Below are positions 33,705 through 42,403 of a stretch of DNA of 64,000 bases, in pieces; position 1 is the stretch's first letter, and each line of letters opens with the position of its first letter. The translations under genes were made by a program, and so were the position numbers. This DNA comes from Flavobacterium silvaticum (GTDB lineage Bacteria > Bacteroidota > Bacteroidia > Flavobacteriales > Flavobacteriaceae). The notes under the pieces were generated by a model that saw only the letters and a program-made list of their open reading frames with translations, made no database searches and was not told where the DNA came from. Location: positions 494,145 to 558,144 of the forward strand of contig NZ_JAAMPU010000108.1 of the NCBI RefSeq assembly GCF_012911565.1. The letters run 5' to 3'.

Positions 33705-33710
33705 GAGCCG

Positions 33711-34784
33711 ATGACAAAGGATTCATACAGGGTGATCGGGGTTATGTCCGGAACGTCGCTTGACGGGATTGACATGGCGCAACTGACTTTTACTTTTGCA
33801 TCGGGAAAATGGCATTTCACTATCGGCAACGCACAAACTGTCGCTTATCCTGAAGATTGGGTCAACCGATTGAGAAATGCCGTAAACCTCGACCTGAAAT
33901 CAATCGCAACACTCGACGGATCCTACACTAAGTTGCTTTCATCTGCCATTTCAAAATTCATTTCAGATAATAACCTGACCGATATAGATGCCATATGCTC
34001 TCACGGGCATACCGTTTTGCATCAGCCCCAAAATGGAATTACGATCCAAATAGGAAACCGGCCGGAAATTGCCCTGTTGACCAATCAAAAAATCGTCTGT
34101 GATTTCCGCGTCCAGGATGTGGAAATGGGCGGACAAGGCGCACCTTTGGTTCCAATAGGCGATCGTTTGCTTTTTGCCGATTACAACTATTGCCTCAATC
34201 TTGGCGGATTTTCCAATGTTTCGTTTGAAGACAACGACAGACGCATTGCATTCGATATTTCACCTGTGAACACCATGTTGAACAAATACGCCAATCTGGT
34301 CGGGAAGGATTATGACGATAAAGGGCAAATAGCTTCAGTGGGAAACATCATTCCCGAATTAATCGAAAAACTGAATTCGCTGCCCTATTATAAAACGACC
34401 TGGCCAAAATCTCTCGGGATGGAATTCGTCAATGCCGAAATTTTTCCACTGACGGATCATTATTCAGCTGACATTCCAGATTTGCTCCATACGTTTTGTG
34501 AACATATCGCTATCCAGACGGAATCGGCTTTACCAAAAAAAACGGGCAAGATGCTCATAACGGGCGGCGGCGCTTATCACGATTTCCTGATAGACCGGAT
34601 AAAGCATCACCTGCCTCAAATGGAAATTGTCATCCCGGACAAAAAACTACTCGAATTCAAAGAAGCGCTCATTTTCGGCCTTCTCGGCATTTTAAAACTA
34701 CGGAATCAAAACAATGTATTGGCAAGCGTGACCGGAGCTTCGCAAGACCATTCTTCGGGCCGCATATTTCTGCCTTACGACTAA
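33711..34784 (+). CDS. anmK: Anhydro-N-acetylmuramic acid kinase
   Basis: 357 residues from ATG 33711. The family motif GVMSGTSLDGIDMAQLTF stands at the N-terminus; DAICSHGHTVLHQP, ALLTNQKIVCDFRVQDVEMG and MLITGGGAYHDFLIDRI follow, all typical of AnmK. The enzyme phosphorylates and opens 1,6-anhydro-MurNAc released by lytic transglycosylases, giving MurNAc-6-phosphate for cell wall recycling. A TTG at 33702 is in frame, but it lies within the -7 promoter element and cannot be the start. MurQ and other recycling genes are not in this window. Confidence 0.95.
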   Translation: MTKDSYRVIGVMSGTSLDGIDMAQLTFTFASGKWHFTIGNAQTVAYPEDWVNRLRNAVNLDLKSIATLDGSYTKLLSSAISKFISDNNLTDIDAICSHGHTVLHQPQNGITIQIGNRPEIALLTNQKIVCDFRVQDVEMGGQGAPLVPIGDRLLFADYNYCLNLGGFSNVSFEDNDRRIAFDISPVNTMLNKYANLVGKDYDDKGQIASVGNIIPELIEKLNSLPYYKTTWPKSLGMEFVNAEIFPLTDHYSADIPDLLHTFCEHIAIQTESALPKKTGKMLITGGGAYHDFLIDRIKHHLPQMEIVIPDKKLLEFKEALIFGLLGILKLRNQNNVLASVTGASQDHSSGRIFLPYD

Positions 34785-34795
34785 AGCCAACAGAC

Positions 34796-34803
34796 TATAT
34801 TTG
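34796..34803 (+). promoter_or_regulatory. Promoter -7 element of the amino-acid dehydrogenase gene
   Basis: TATATTTG is a full match to TAnnTTTG, beginning 11 bases after the anmK stop and ending 16 bases before the ATG at 34820. Confidence 0.6.
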
Positions 34804-34819
34804 CAAAAACTACAAACGC

Positions 34820-36046
34820 ATGAAAGAACTACTCAAAAAATTCGAAGATAAATCACCCGAAATCGTGTTCAACTGGAAAGATGCGGAAACCGGCGCCGAA
34901 GGATGGACCGTAATCAATTCACTTCGCGGTGGCGCTGCCGGTGGCGGAACACGCATGCGGAAAGGACTCGACATGAACGAAGTGCTTTCATTGGCCAAAA
35001 CCATGGAGGTGAAATTCTCCGTTTCAGGACCAGCGATCGGTGGCGCAAAATCAGGAATCAACTTTGACCCGAACGACCCGAGAAAAGCCGGCGTATTACA
35101 ACGTTGGTACAAAGCGGTTTCCCCATTATTGAAAAGCTATTACGGAACAGGAGGCGATTTGAACGTCGATGAAATCCACGAAGTGATTCCAATGACAGAG
35201 GAATGTGGTGTTTGGCATCCGCAGGAAGGCGTTTTCAACGGCCACTTCCGTCCTACCGAAGCCGACAAGATCAACCGCATCGGCCAATTGCGCCAAGGTG
35301 TGATCAAGGTTATCGAAAACCCCAAATTCTCCCCGGACGTTTCCAGAAAATACACAGTCGCCGATATGATTACCGGTTATGGCGTAGCTGAAGCGGTGCG
35401 CCATTTCTATAGCATTTATGGTGGAAACGTGGCCGGTAAACGCGCCATTGTCCAGGGATTCGGGAATGTAGGATCGGCTGCTGCTTTTTACCTCGCCGAA
35501 ATGGGCGTCAAAGTAGTCGGAATCATCGACCGTGAAGGCGGACTGATCAACGAGAACGGGTTTTCATTCGATGAGATCCGTGATTTGTTCCTTGACAAGG
35601 ACGGAAACAAACTGGTTTCTGGAAAAATGATTCCTTTCGCTGAACTTGACGCCCAAATATGGAACGTAGGTGCAGAAATTTTCGCTCCTTGTGCAGCTTC
35701 CCGTTTAGTAACCCAGGATCAGGTTGAGAAACTTATCGCTTCCGGCCTCGAAGTGATTTCGTGTGGAGCGAATGTTCCGTTTGCCGATAAAGAAATCTTT
35801 TTCGGGCCAATCATGGAAGAAGTCGACAGCAAAGTGAGCCTTGTTCCGGACTTTATTTCCAATTGCGGAATGGCCCGCGTGTTCGCTTATTTCATGGAAA
35901 AGAAAGTCCAAATGACTGACGAAGCCATTTTCTCTGACATTTCCGGAACCATCAAAAAAGCACTCGAACGTACTTACGAACTGGATTCCAATAAAAAAGG
36001 CATCAGCGCCAGAGCCTTTGAAATCGCATTGAAGCAATTGGTATAA
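34820..36046 (+). CDS. Glu/Leu/Phe/Val dehydrogenase family enzyme
   Basis: 408 residues. The substrate-binding and catalytic region GPAIGGAKSGINFDPNDPRK holds the catalytic Lys, GTGGDLNVDEIHEV the acidic partner, and the Rossmann loop is IVQGFGNVGSAAAFYL. This build fits amino-acid dehydrogenases that reversibly deaminate glutamate or branched-chain/aromatic amino acids with NAD(P). The length is somewhat below the classical hexameric glutamate dehydrogenase (about 420-450), so the substrate is left open. A strong promoter lies just upstream. Confidence 0.9.
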   Translation: MKELLKKFEDKSPEIVFNWKDAETGAEGWTVINSLRGGAAGGGTRMRKGLDMNEVLSLAKTMEVKFSVSGPAIGGAKSGINFDPNDPRKAGVLQRWYKAVSPLLKSYYGTGGDLNVDEIHEVIPMTEECGVWHPQEGVFNGHFRPTEADKINRIGQLRQGVIKVIENPKFSPDVSRKYTVADMITGYGVAEAVRHFYSIYGGNVAGKRAIVQGFGNVGSAAAFYLAEMGVKVVGIIDREGGLINENGFSFDEIRDLFLDKDGNKLVSGKMIPFAELDAQIWNVGAEIFAPCAASRLVTQDQVEKLIASGLEVISCGANVPFADKEIFFGPIMEEVDSKVSLVPDFISNCGMARVFAYFMEKKVQMTDEAIFSDISGTIKKALERTYELDSNKKGISARAFEIALKQLV

Positions 36047-36093
36047 CGGCAATTTATTTTTAGTATTTTCGTTTATCCCGTAAAATATCCATC

Positions 36094-36972
36094 ATGGCTA
36101 TATCTGCAAACCAAAAAAAATCACTCGCGATCACTTCGGCGATTTTCGGCTTGTTTTTGCTCGTGCTTCTCGTTCTCAAATTCAACGATAGCATTACGGT
36201 AATGGCTGATCTTGAAGGTGGCGGAGGTGGCGGTGATGTAGCTGTTAATTTTGGCGATTCGGAATTCGGATCGGGAACCAACTTTGAATCGCGCGAACCC
36301 GTAAAGGCCAAAGCAAAGGCTGTCGAACCGGCAAAATCTTCTCAGGAAGAAGTCATTACAAGCGAAGCAGACGATGCGCCATCTGTAGCGGATATCAAAA
36401 AAGCCGACGAAAAACCAAAGAAGCCGGAAGAGAAAAAAGAAGCTCCGAAACCGGAACGCAAGCCTGATAAATCCACATCGAACGCTATCTCAGATTTACT
36501 CAACGGATCAAGCACAGGCGGGGATGGAGATGATAACCGCGCCGGAAACAAAGGCCGCAGCAACGGCGACATCAATTCCCGGGGCTATGAAGGCGGTGGC
36601 GGGTCAGGAACCGGAAGCGGCGGTGGAAACGGCTCCGGGCAAGGAATCGGAACCGGAAGCGGATATGGAAGTGGAAGCGGCGGAGGTAATGGAAGCGGGA
36701 GCGGAAACTGGAGCCTTGCCGGACGAAAATTAAGCTCAAGCAGCAAAGTGATCCAGAAATGTAATGAAACCGGAACTGTGGTAGTTGAAGTCAAAGTAAA
36801 CCGTCAGGGAATCGTAACTGGGACAAAATATGTAAGAGGTACTACAAACACAGATCCTTGCCTGCTCCAACCTGCGTATGCCACGGCACGCACGTATAAA
36901 TGGAACCCGAATCCGGATGCGCCGGAAGTACAGATCGGAACCATTACCATCAATTTTTCGGTAGGAGAATAA
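36094..36972 (+). CDS. TonB-like energy transducer
   Basis: 292 residues. One N-terminal membrane helix (about 12-30, AIFGLFLLVLLVLKF) is followed by an acidic and Lys/Pro-rich periplasmic stretch (about 70-130), a long Gly/Ser-rich linker (about 165-208) and a C-terminal globular part (VIQKCNETGTVVVEVKVNRQ and TARTYKWNPNPDAPEV) resembling TonB C-terminal domains. TonB couples the proton motive force, through ExbB/ExbD, to outer-membrane receptors such as SusC. ExbB and ExbD are not in this window. The folC start follows after three bases, so the two are co-transcribed. Confidence 0.82.
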   Translation: MAISANQKKSLAITSAIFGLFLLVLLVLKFNDSITVMADLEGGGGGGDVAVNFGDSEFGSGTNFESREPVKAKAKAVEPAKSSQEEVITSEADDAPSVADIKKADEKPKKPEEKKEAPKPERKPDKSTSNAISDLLNGSSTGGDGDDNRAGNKGRSNGDINSRGYEGGGGSGTGSGGGNGSGQGIGTGSGYGSGSGGGNGSGSGNWSLAGRKLSSSSKVIQKCNETGTVVVEVKVNRQGIVTGTKYVRGTTNTDPCLLQPAYATARTYKWNPNPDAPEVQIGTITINFSVGE

Positions 36973-36975
36973 CAT

Positions 36976-38199
36976 ATGGATTACCAGCAAACGCTCGACT
37001 GGATGTTCGCGCAACTGCCAATGTACCAGACACAGGGCGCATCTGCATTTCGCAAAGACCTCGATAACATAAAGCTCCTTTGCTCCTATCTAGATCATCC
37101 CGAAGACAAACTCAAATGCATCCACGTTGCCGGAACGAACGGAAAAGGTTCGACCTGTCATTTGCTCGCGTCTGTTTTTCAGCAGGCCGGATATAAAACG
37201 GGACTTTTCACATCACCTCATTTAAAGGATTACCGCGAACGTATCCGCATCAATGGCATTACTATTTCTGAGGAATTCGTAATCGATTTCATCGCGAAAC
37301 ACAAAGATTTTTTCGAGCGCAACAACCTGAGCTTTTTTGAAATGTCGGTCGGTTTGTGCTTTATGTATTTCCTAGAGGAAAACATCGACATCGCGATAAT
37401 CGAAACCGGGCTTGGCGGACGTCTTGATGCAACCAATGTGGTTCATCCGCTAGTTTCTGTCATCACCAACATCGGCTTTGACCATACGCAATATCTGGGC
37501 AACACCTTAGAATCTATCGCCAGGGAAAAAGCCGGGATCATTAAACCGGAAACACCTGTCGTTATTGGCGAATATACGGCTGAAACCAAACCTGTATTTG
37601 AATTTACGGCCCTCGAAAAAGATTGCGAAATCTTGTTTGCCCAGGATATGATACTACCCGATTTTCCATCTGACCTGACCGGCGATTACCAATTCCAGAA
37701 CAAACGTACGGTGTTGGCTTGCTTGCAGATAATTGAAAAATATACGCAATTCAGGATTTCAGATGATGCGATTAAAACCGGCTTCCTCAAGGTTTCTGAT
37801 TCGACCGGGCTTTTGGGACGATGGCAGATAATTGGACAAAATCCGTTGGTTGTTGCAGATACCGCTCACAATTCACACGGCTTTCATCGTGTGATGACAC
37901 AAATCGAGAATCAATCATATCAAAAATTACATCTGGTAATTGGCATGGTGAACGATAAAAACCTTGATGAACTATTGCCTTTGTTTCCTAAAGATGCCAT
38001 TTATTATTTCTGCAAACCACAAATTCCACGTAGAATGGAAACCGATGTACTTGCAGATGCAGCGGAAATTTACGGGCTTCGCGGAAAGCGTTTCGATTCT
38101 GTTCCAGATGCTTACGAAGCCGCAAAACAAGCATCCTCTGAAAACGATATGATCTATATTGGCGGCAGTACTTTTGTCGTCGCAGAAATTTTACAATAA
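36976..38199 (+). CDS. folC: Folylpolyglutamate synthase / dihydrofolate synthase
   Basis: 407 residues. The ATP loop HVAGTNGKGSTCHLLASV (about residue 50), TGLFTSPHLKDYRERIRING and IIETGLGGRLDATNVV are diagnostic of FolC; FDHTQYLG and the C-terminal HNSHGF segment complete the Mur-ligase fold. The enzyme adds glutamate to dihydropteroate and then to tetrahydrofolates, retaining folates in the cell. It follows the TonB-like gene by three bases. Confidence 0.96.
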   Translation: MDYQQTLDWMFAQLPMYQTQGASAFRKDLDNIKLLCSYLDHPEDKLKCIHVAGTNGKGSTCHLLASVFQQAGYKTGLFTSPHLKDYRERIRINGITISEEFVIDFIAKHKDFFERNNLSFFEMSVGLCFMYFLEENIDIAIIETGLGGRLDATNVVHPLVSVITNIGFDHTQYLGNTLESIAREKAGIIKPETPVVIGEYTAETKPVFEFTALEKDCEILFAQDMILPDFPSDLTGDYQFQNKRTVLACLQIIEKYTQFRISDDAIKTGFLKVSDSTGLLGRWQIIGQNPLVVADTAHNSHGFHRVMTQIENQSYQKLHLVIGMVNDKNLDELLPLFPKDAIYYFCKPQIPRRMETDVLADAAEIYGLRGKRFDSVPDAYEAAKQASSENDMIYIGGSTFVVAEILQ

Positions 38200-38212
38200 T
38201 TTACTTTTTTGC

Positions 38213-38242
38213 TTGCATTTCTAAAAAAGCGGCTTATATTTG
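38213..38242 (+). promoter_or_regulatory. Promoter of the tRNA-Val gene
   Basis: TTG (38213-38215), 19 bases, then TATATTTG (38235-38242). This is the best match to the Bacteroidota promoter consensus in the window. Transcription would start near 38246. Confidence 0.75.
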
Positions 38243-38254
38243 CATCCGCATTCA

Positions 38255-38329
38255 GGGCGATTAGCTCAGCTGGTTCAGAGCACCTCGTTTACACCGAGGG
38301 GGTCGGGGGTTCGAACCCCTCATCGCCCA
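38255..38329 (+). tRNA. tRNA-Val (anticodon TAC)
   Basis: The sequence folds as a cloverleaf of 75 bases. The acceptor stem is GGGCGAT/ATCGCCC, the anticodon arm CCTCG-TTTACAC-CGAGG with anticodon TAC, and the T arm GGGGG-TTCGAAC-CCCT(C). The discriminator is A and CCA is not encoded. A consensus promoter precedes and a terminator follows, so the gene is a single-tRNA unit. Confidence 0.97.
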
Positions 38330-38335
38330 CAAAAA

Positions 38336-38362
38336 AGTCGAAACATTGTTTCGGCTTTTTTT
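38336..38362 (+). terminator. Terminator of the tRNA-Val gene
   Basis: AGTCGAAAC pairs with GTTTCGGCT (one G-T pair) and is followed by a run of T. Confidence 0.75.
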
Positions 38363-38422
38363 ATTTTCTACCTTTTTGTTTTTAAATTCAAATCGGGAAA
38401 ATAGTTGCTGCCTTATTTTATT

Positions 38423-39088
38423 ATGGAATATTACGCTTCCGATTTTGGGAAATTAGCGCTGTTGCTCCTCTTGATAATAGGTTGCAAAAACGAGACGCAT
38501 CCTCCTAAAGAGTGGCATCAACCTAAAAAATTAGAGAAAGTCATCAAAGATGGCGACATTATATTCCAGACTTCTCTTTCGTCACAAAGTGAAGCGATAC
38601 AAAGAGCAACCCATTCGAAATACAGTCACTGCGGGTTATTGTTCAAAAGGAAATATAAAAATGACGAATGGTGTGTCCTCGAAGCGGTACAACCTGTAAA
38701 ATGGACGCCTCTGTCAAGCTGGATAAAGCGTGGAAAAGGGAAGCATTATGTAATCAAACGATTGACTACAGACCCGATGATCCCCGATTCGATGCTGGCT
38801 GAATTGAGAGAAATTGCCGAAAGTTATATCGGTAAGGATTATGACCTCTATTTTGATTGGAGCGATAAAAACGTCTATTGCTCGGAACTCATCTGGAAAT
38901 CGTATTACAAACTCAATAGGTTTGAAATTGGAAAACTACAGAGATTAGGAGATTTTGATTTGTCTGACAAAGTCGTAAAGCAGAAACTGATGGAAAGATA
39001 CGGCACCAAAATTCCAGCAAATGAATTGGTAATTTCACCTGATGCCATTTTTAATTCCGGCTTATTAAAAACCGTCAAAACCAATTAA
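38423..39088 (+). CDS. YiiX/permuted papain-like hydrolase, lipoprotein
   Basis: 221 residues from ATG 38423. A short hydrophobic signal ends in a lipobox (LALLLLLIIGCKNETHPPK). The domain shows DGDIIFQTSLSSQSEAIQRA followed by SKYSHCGLLF (His), and later NVYCSELIWKSYYK (Cys), the arrangement of YiiX/NlpC-P60-superfamily permuted papain-like enzymes, in which the Cys follows the His. Members are thought to be amidases or acyl-thioester hydrolases, but the substrate is unknown. A TTG at 38405 is in frame; the ATG is the better start. It stands alone between the tRNA and the glycan locus. Confidence 0.8.
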   Translation: MEYYASDFGKLALLLLLIIGCKNETHPPKEWHQPKKLEKVIKDGDIIFQTSLSSQSEAIQRATHSKYSHCGLLFKRKYKNDEWCVLEAVQPVKWTPLSSWIKRGKGKHYVIKRLTTDPMIPDSMLAELREIAESYIGKDYDLYFDWSDKNVYCSELIWKSYYKLNRFEIGKLQRLGDFDLSDKVVKQKLMERYGTKIPANELVISPDAIFNSGLLKTVKTN

Positions 39089-39160
39089 AGATTTAAACTG
39101 GTCGGTAATTAAAAAAGACGCTCCAAACTGAAACGGCTTTTAAATTATTGTCTGTAACTA

Positions 39161-40876
39161 TTATTTTGCAGAAACCTCAAACCAGCCAAATTGATTTCCG
39201 TCGTTTTCAAAAACCAATTTCACGCTTCCCGGATTTTCAAACTTTACATTTTTCACATTTGCCGTTTTCCAATCATTGAGGCCGGAAGTCGCCTTTAATT
39301 CTATGGTTCCTGCAACGTTTCCTTTTCCATCTTCAATCCTTACTTTTCCTGCTGCTCCGGAATAACGAAGCGACACACTGTAATTCGTTTTGGATTTTAC
39401 CGGAATCGTATACCTGAGCCATTCCCCAGATTTGATATCGCCAACATAGTACCCATTGGAATCTTTGTCGGAAGAAGAATAGATGTCTACTCCATCATTA
39501 CGGTACGCATGCCCGCTGTTCCATTCTTCCCTTTTTTGCGTATCGACCCATAGATTCTGGAAATCTGTATCTGAGTAAGCCGTGTTGTGTCCTCCAAAAT
39601 CATAGTCGGATGCAAAAACTTTTTTACCAATCTGATGCTTTTTAAAGGGCTTGGCAGATTTATCGTGCGGCTGACGGAACATCGCGTCAATTACGTCGTA
39701 CTGTATTTTGGTATTTTCAATTCTGTAATTCGAAGCGACCTCCATCAGACTTTTATAGGCGACATCGGCATCGGGCTTTGGACCTTTTCCATTCCAGTAA
39801 TCAAGTAAATCCTGATAACCTTTGGTGAATTTGACATTTCCGAAACCGGCAAGGTTATCGATTTTCTTCATCGGCCACCAAGCCCATCCGATTTTATGCT
39901 TTTCGACAAGCGAAATGGCATCGGCAAACCATTGATTCGAATTTTCGCCACTCTCTCCAAGCCAGATCGGAACCTGATATTTTTCGCGGTAATCGAGCAT
40001 CGTCTGAAGTGATCCATCATTCGTGTAATTCCAGTATTTATGGAAGCTGAGCGCCATATTGTTGTCCCACAAAGGAAATATGCCGCTGTAATTATTTCCC
40101 CAGCAATTTCCTTCAATGATGATCATGTGGTTCTTATCTACTTCACGGATAGCTTTAGTGAGTTCGATGTAGATTTCGCGTAACGGCGCATTTGACTTTT
40201 CATCGCAACCGTTCTGATTCGTTCCGGTGAAAGCCCAATTCGGTTCATTAATCAAATCATAAGCGCCAATCCACTTGCTGTCTTTATAGCGTTCGGCCAG
40301 TTTTTTCCATAGTGCAACCAATTTGTTCCGGTTGTCCTGACTTTCCCAAAGCGATGATTTTGTGGTGTCATAATCAGAAATATTGGCATCTTTCCCCTGT
40401 CCGCCAGGTGTTCCGTGCATATCAAGGATTAGGTACATTTGATTCGCGGCGCACCATTCAAGCAATTTATCGGTACGATCAAAACCTTCTTTGAGCCACG
40501 AATCCTTTGATTCTTCAATTGGCGGCGTATACAATTTGTAATGCATGGGTAAACGGATTGAATTAAAGCCCCATGCCTTTAAAGAATCAATGTCGCGTTT
40601 GGTAATTCCGTTGTCACGATACGCCTGATAGAACGCTTCGGTTTTTTCCGGCCCGATGATTTCCTGGATTTTTTCACGGATTTTGTACTGTGGCCCTGCA
40701 AAATCGGCTGTCTTAAGCATATATCCTTCCTGGAGCATCCATCCGCCGAGACCGAGGCCGCGAAGGATTACAGGCTTTCCGGAACCATCGACAATTTCAG
40801 TTCCTTTTTGATGTAGGAATTGGGCGTTCATGCTTATGGAAGCACAAACAAACAATGACGTCAGGATTGATTTCAT
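39161..40876 (-). CDS. Glycoside hydrolase family 5-type enzyme with C-terminal carbohydrate-binding module
   Basis: 571 residues with a signal peptide (MKSILTSLFVCASISMNAQ). The GH5 (beta/alpha)8 domain carries GKPVILRGLGLGGWMLQ, the acid/base Glu in AYDLINEPNW and the nucleophile Glu in QVPIWLGESGENSNQ. The last 130 residues (about 440-571, GHNTAYSDTDFQNLWVDTQK to FGWFEVSAK) look like a CBM6-type module. It should hydrolyse a beta-glucan in the periplasm or at the surface; no lipobox is present. It is the last gene of the SusC/SusD locus, its ATG sharing one base with the GH30 stop (TGATG). Confidence 0.92.
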   Translation of the reverse strand: MKSILTSLFVCASISMNAQFLHQKGTEIVDGSGKPVILRGLGLGGWMLQEGYMLKTADFAGPQYKIREKIQEIIGPEKTEAFYQAYRDNGITKRDIDSLKAWGFNSIRLPMHYKLYTPPIEESKDSWLKEGFDRTDKLLEWCAANQMYLILDMHGTPGGQGKDANISDYDTTKSSLWESQDNRNKLVALWKKLAERYKDSKWIGAYDLINEPNWAFTGTNQNGCDEKSNAPLREIYIELTKAIREVDKNHMIIIEGNCWGNNYSGIFPLWDNNMALSFHKYWNYTNDGSLQTMLDYREKYQVPIWLGESGENSNQWFADAISLVEKHKIGWAWWPMKKIDNLAGFGNVKFTKGYQDLLDYWNGKGPKPDADVAYKSLMEVASNYRIENTKIQYDVIDAMFRQPHDKSAKPFKKHQIGKKVFASDYDFGGHNTAYSDTDFQNLWVDTQKREEWNSGHAYRNDGVDIYSSSDKDSNGYYVGDIKSGEWLRYTIPVKSKTNYSVSLRYSGAAGKVRIEDGKGNVAGTIELKATSGLNDWKTANVKNVKFENPGSVKLVFENDGNQFGWFEVSAK

Positions 40877-42321
40877 CAGTAAACCAAGGTTTGTATAGCG
40901 TGGGCCGGAATATCTACGGCAACTTCCGAAGTCCCGATTATGAGTTTATAATTGACTTTAGCATCGCTCTGGTTCATGATTACGGAAACCATCTCACCAT
41001 TTTGATTGCGGAAAGATGTACTCAGCAATGAACTGCGACTCACAGAAGTACTGAGGCGTTTTGCTTCCGGACGGATAAATTTCGAAAAGTGACCGATGTA
41101 ATAAAATGATGGTGTGTAGATCAATTCGCCGGCAGCATCGGCATGTACGGGTGCAAAGCAGAAATTACCAACGTGGTTCGGTCCGCCTTTGTCATCCAAT
41201 AAAATGTTCCAATCTGTCCAGGCTACGGTTCCATTATTGAAATCGTTGATCATGCTTTTGCCGTAGCGTTCCCCATTTGCCCAAAGCTGGTATTTTGTCG
41301 GGTCGAATTTTTCGATGCAGCCTTCGGTAAACATGAGGTTCACATTCGGAAAATCTTCATGAACCTGGCCTACGTTACCGAACATCGGCTCGCCACCTGC
41401 CCAAGTCTCGTACCAATGAAAACCCATCCCCCAAATATATTGTGCTGCATCCGGATCATTGAGCATCACACTGGCTCGGTTGTTCATAAGGTCGCGGTTG
41501 TGATCCCAGAAGATAAGTTTTTTACCTGGCAGATCTTTTTTCAAAGTCGGACCAAGGAAATTCTTTACAAAATCGCGTTCCCCTTCGGCTGTATAAATAC
41601 AGGATTCCCAGATTTGCGTGGCCATAGGTTCATTTTGAACAGATAATCCCCAAACCGGAATATTTTCTTTTTCAAGTGCTTTGACATAAGCAACGTAATA
41701 ATTTGCCCAACTTTGTGAGAATTCCGGAAGCAGTTTTCCTCCATGAAGCCTGTCTTTATTGTCTTTCATGAATGCCGGCGGACTCCACGGACTCACAAAA
41801 AGAGTCAGTTTGCCACCAGCTGTCGCGATGGCTTTTTTGAGTAATGGTATTCTGTATTTTTTATCGTGGTCAATGGAAAAGGTTTTCAGGTCTTTGTCCC
41901 CATCTTTAATGTAATCATACATATCGCTGCTGAAATCACAGCTGGCGATATTGGTACGCATAAGCGAATACCCAATACCGTCTGACTTATCGTAATAGGC
42001 TTTCAGGAATTCTTTTTGTTTTGCTTCAGATAATTTTGCGAAGACTTCAGCAGATGCATCTGTTATGGCACCGCCGATTCCCGTGAGTGATTGAAAAGAT
42101 TTCGTCGGATCTACAAAAACACAAACCTGTGTTTCCAAAGGTTGTCGACTATTTTGAAAGCTGAGTGAACTGGCTGATTTGTCAATTCTCATAGCAGTAT
42201 TTTCGGCTGTGGTGTAAACCGCGACCTTTTTGTTAAGGAAAGATTCGGCCGTTGATTTTTGGCCCAAGGCTGCCATACTGCAAAGTGACAAGGCTAAAGA
42301 AATGCTGCTAACAATTTTCAT
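40876..42321 (-). CDS. Glycoside hydrolase family 30 enzyme (glucosylceramidase-like)
   Basis: 481 residues with a signal peptide (MKIVSSISLALSLCSMAALG). GIGGAITDASAEVFAKL, the acid/base Glu in VWGLSVQNEPMATQIWE and the nucleophile Glu in LMFTEGCIEKFDP define GH30. The Bacteroidetes GH30_3-type enzymes of SusC/SusD loci cleave beta-1,6-glucan (pustulan); that is the likeliest activity here but the subfamily needs a proper phylogeny. It is coupled to the downstream GH5 gene (TGATG), so the two enzymes probably work on one glycan. Confidence 0.93.
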   Translation of the reverse strand: MKIVSSISLALSLCSMAALGQKSTAESFLNKKVAVYTTAENTAMRIDKSASSLSFQNSRQPLETQVCVFVDPTKSFQSLTGIGGAITDASAEVFAKLSEAKQKEFLKAYYDKSDGIGYSLMRTNIASCDFSSDMYDYIKDGDKDLKTFSIDHDKKYRIPLLKKAIATAGGKLTLFVSPWSPPAFMKDNKDRLHGGKLLPEFSQSWANYYVAYVKALEKENIPVWGLSVQNEPMATQIWESCIYTAEGERDFVKNFLGPTLKKDLPGKKLIFWDHNRDLMNNRASVMLNDPDAAQYIWGMGFHWYETWAGGEPMFGNVGQVHEDFPNVNLMFTEGCIEKFDPTKYQLWANGERYGKSMINDFNNGTVAWTDWNILLDDKGGPNHVGNFCFAPVHADAAGELIYTPSFYYIGHFSKFIRPEAKRLSTSVSRSSLLSTSFRNQNGEMVSVIMNQSDAKVNYKLIIGTSEVAVDIPAHAIQTLVY

Positions 42322-42350
42322 TTTAACTGATTGATGATTTAAAAAATAAA

Positions 42351-42378
42351 ATAGCCTGTACCCGCAAGTACAGGCTAT
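42351..42378 (-). terminator. Hairpin between the surface lipoprotein and GH30 genes
   Basis: 11-bp arms ATAGCCTGTAC/GTACAGGCTAT with a 6-base loop. The minus strand has only a short A/T-rich tail rather than a clean T run (AAATAAAA follows), so it could be a partial terminator or an mRNA processing/stabilising hairpin that lowers expression of the hydrolases relative to susCD. Confidence 0.55.
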
Positions 42379-42403
42379 TTAGAAAAACTAACCCAAACAA
42401 ATT

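Noticed and set aside
36590..36715. Short direct repeats that could suggest a CRISPR or satellite array
   Set aside because: They encode the Gly/Ser linker of the TonB-like protein in frame and lack spacers of even length.
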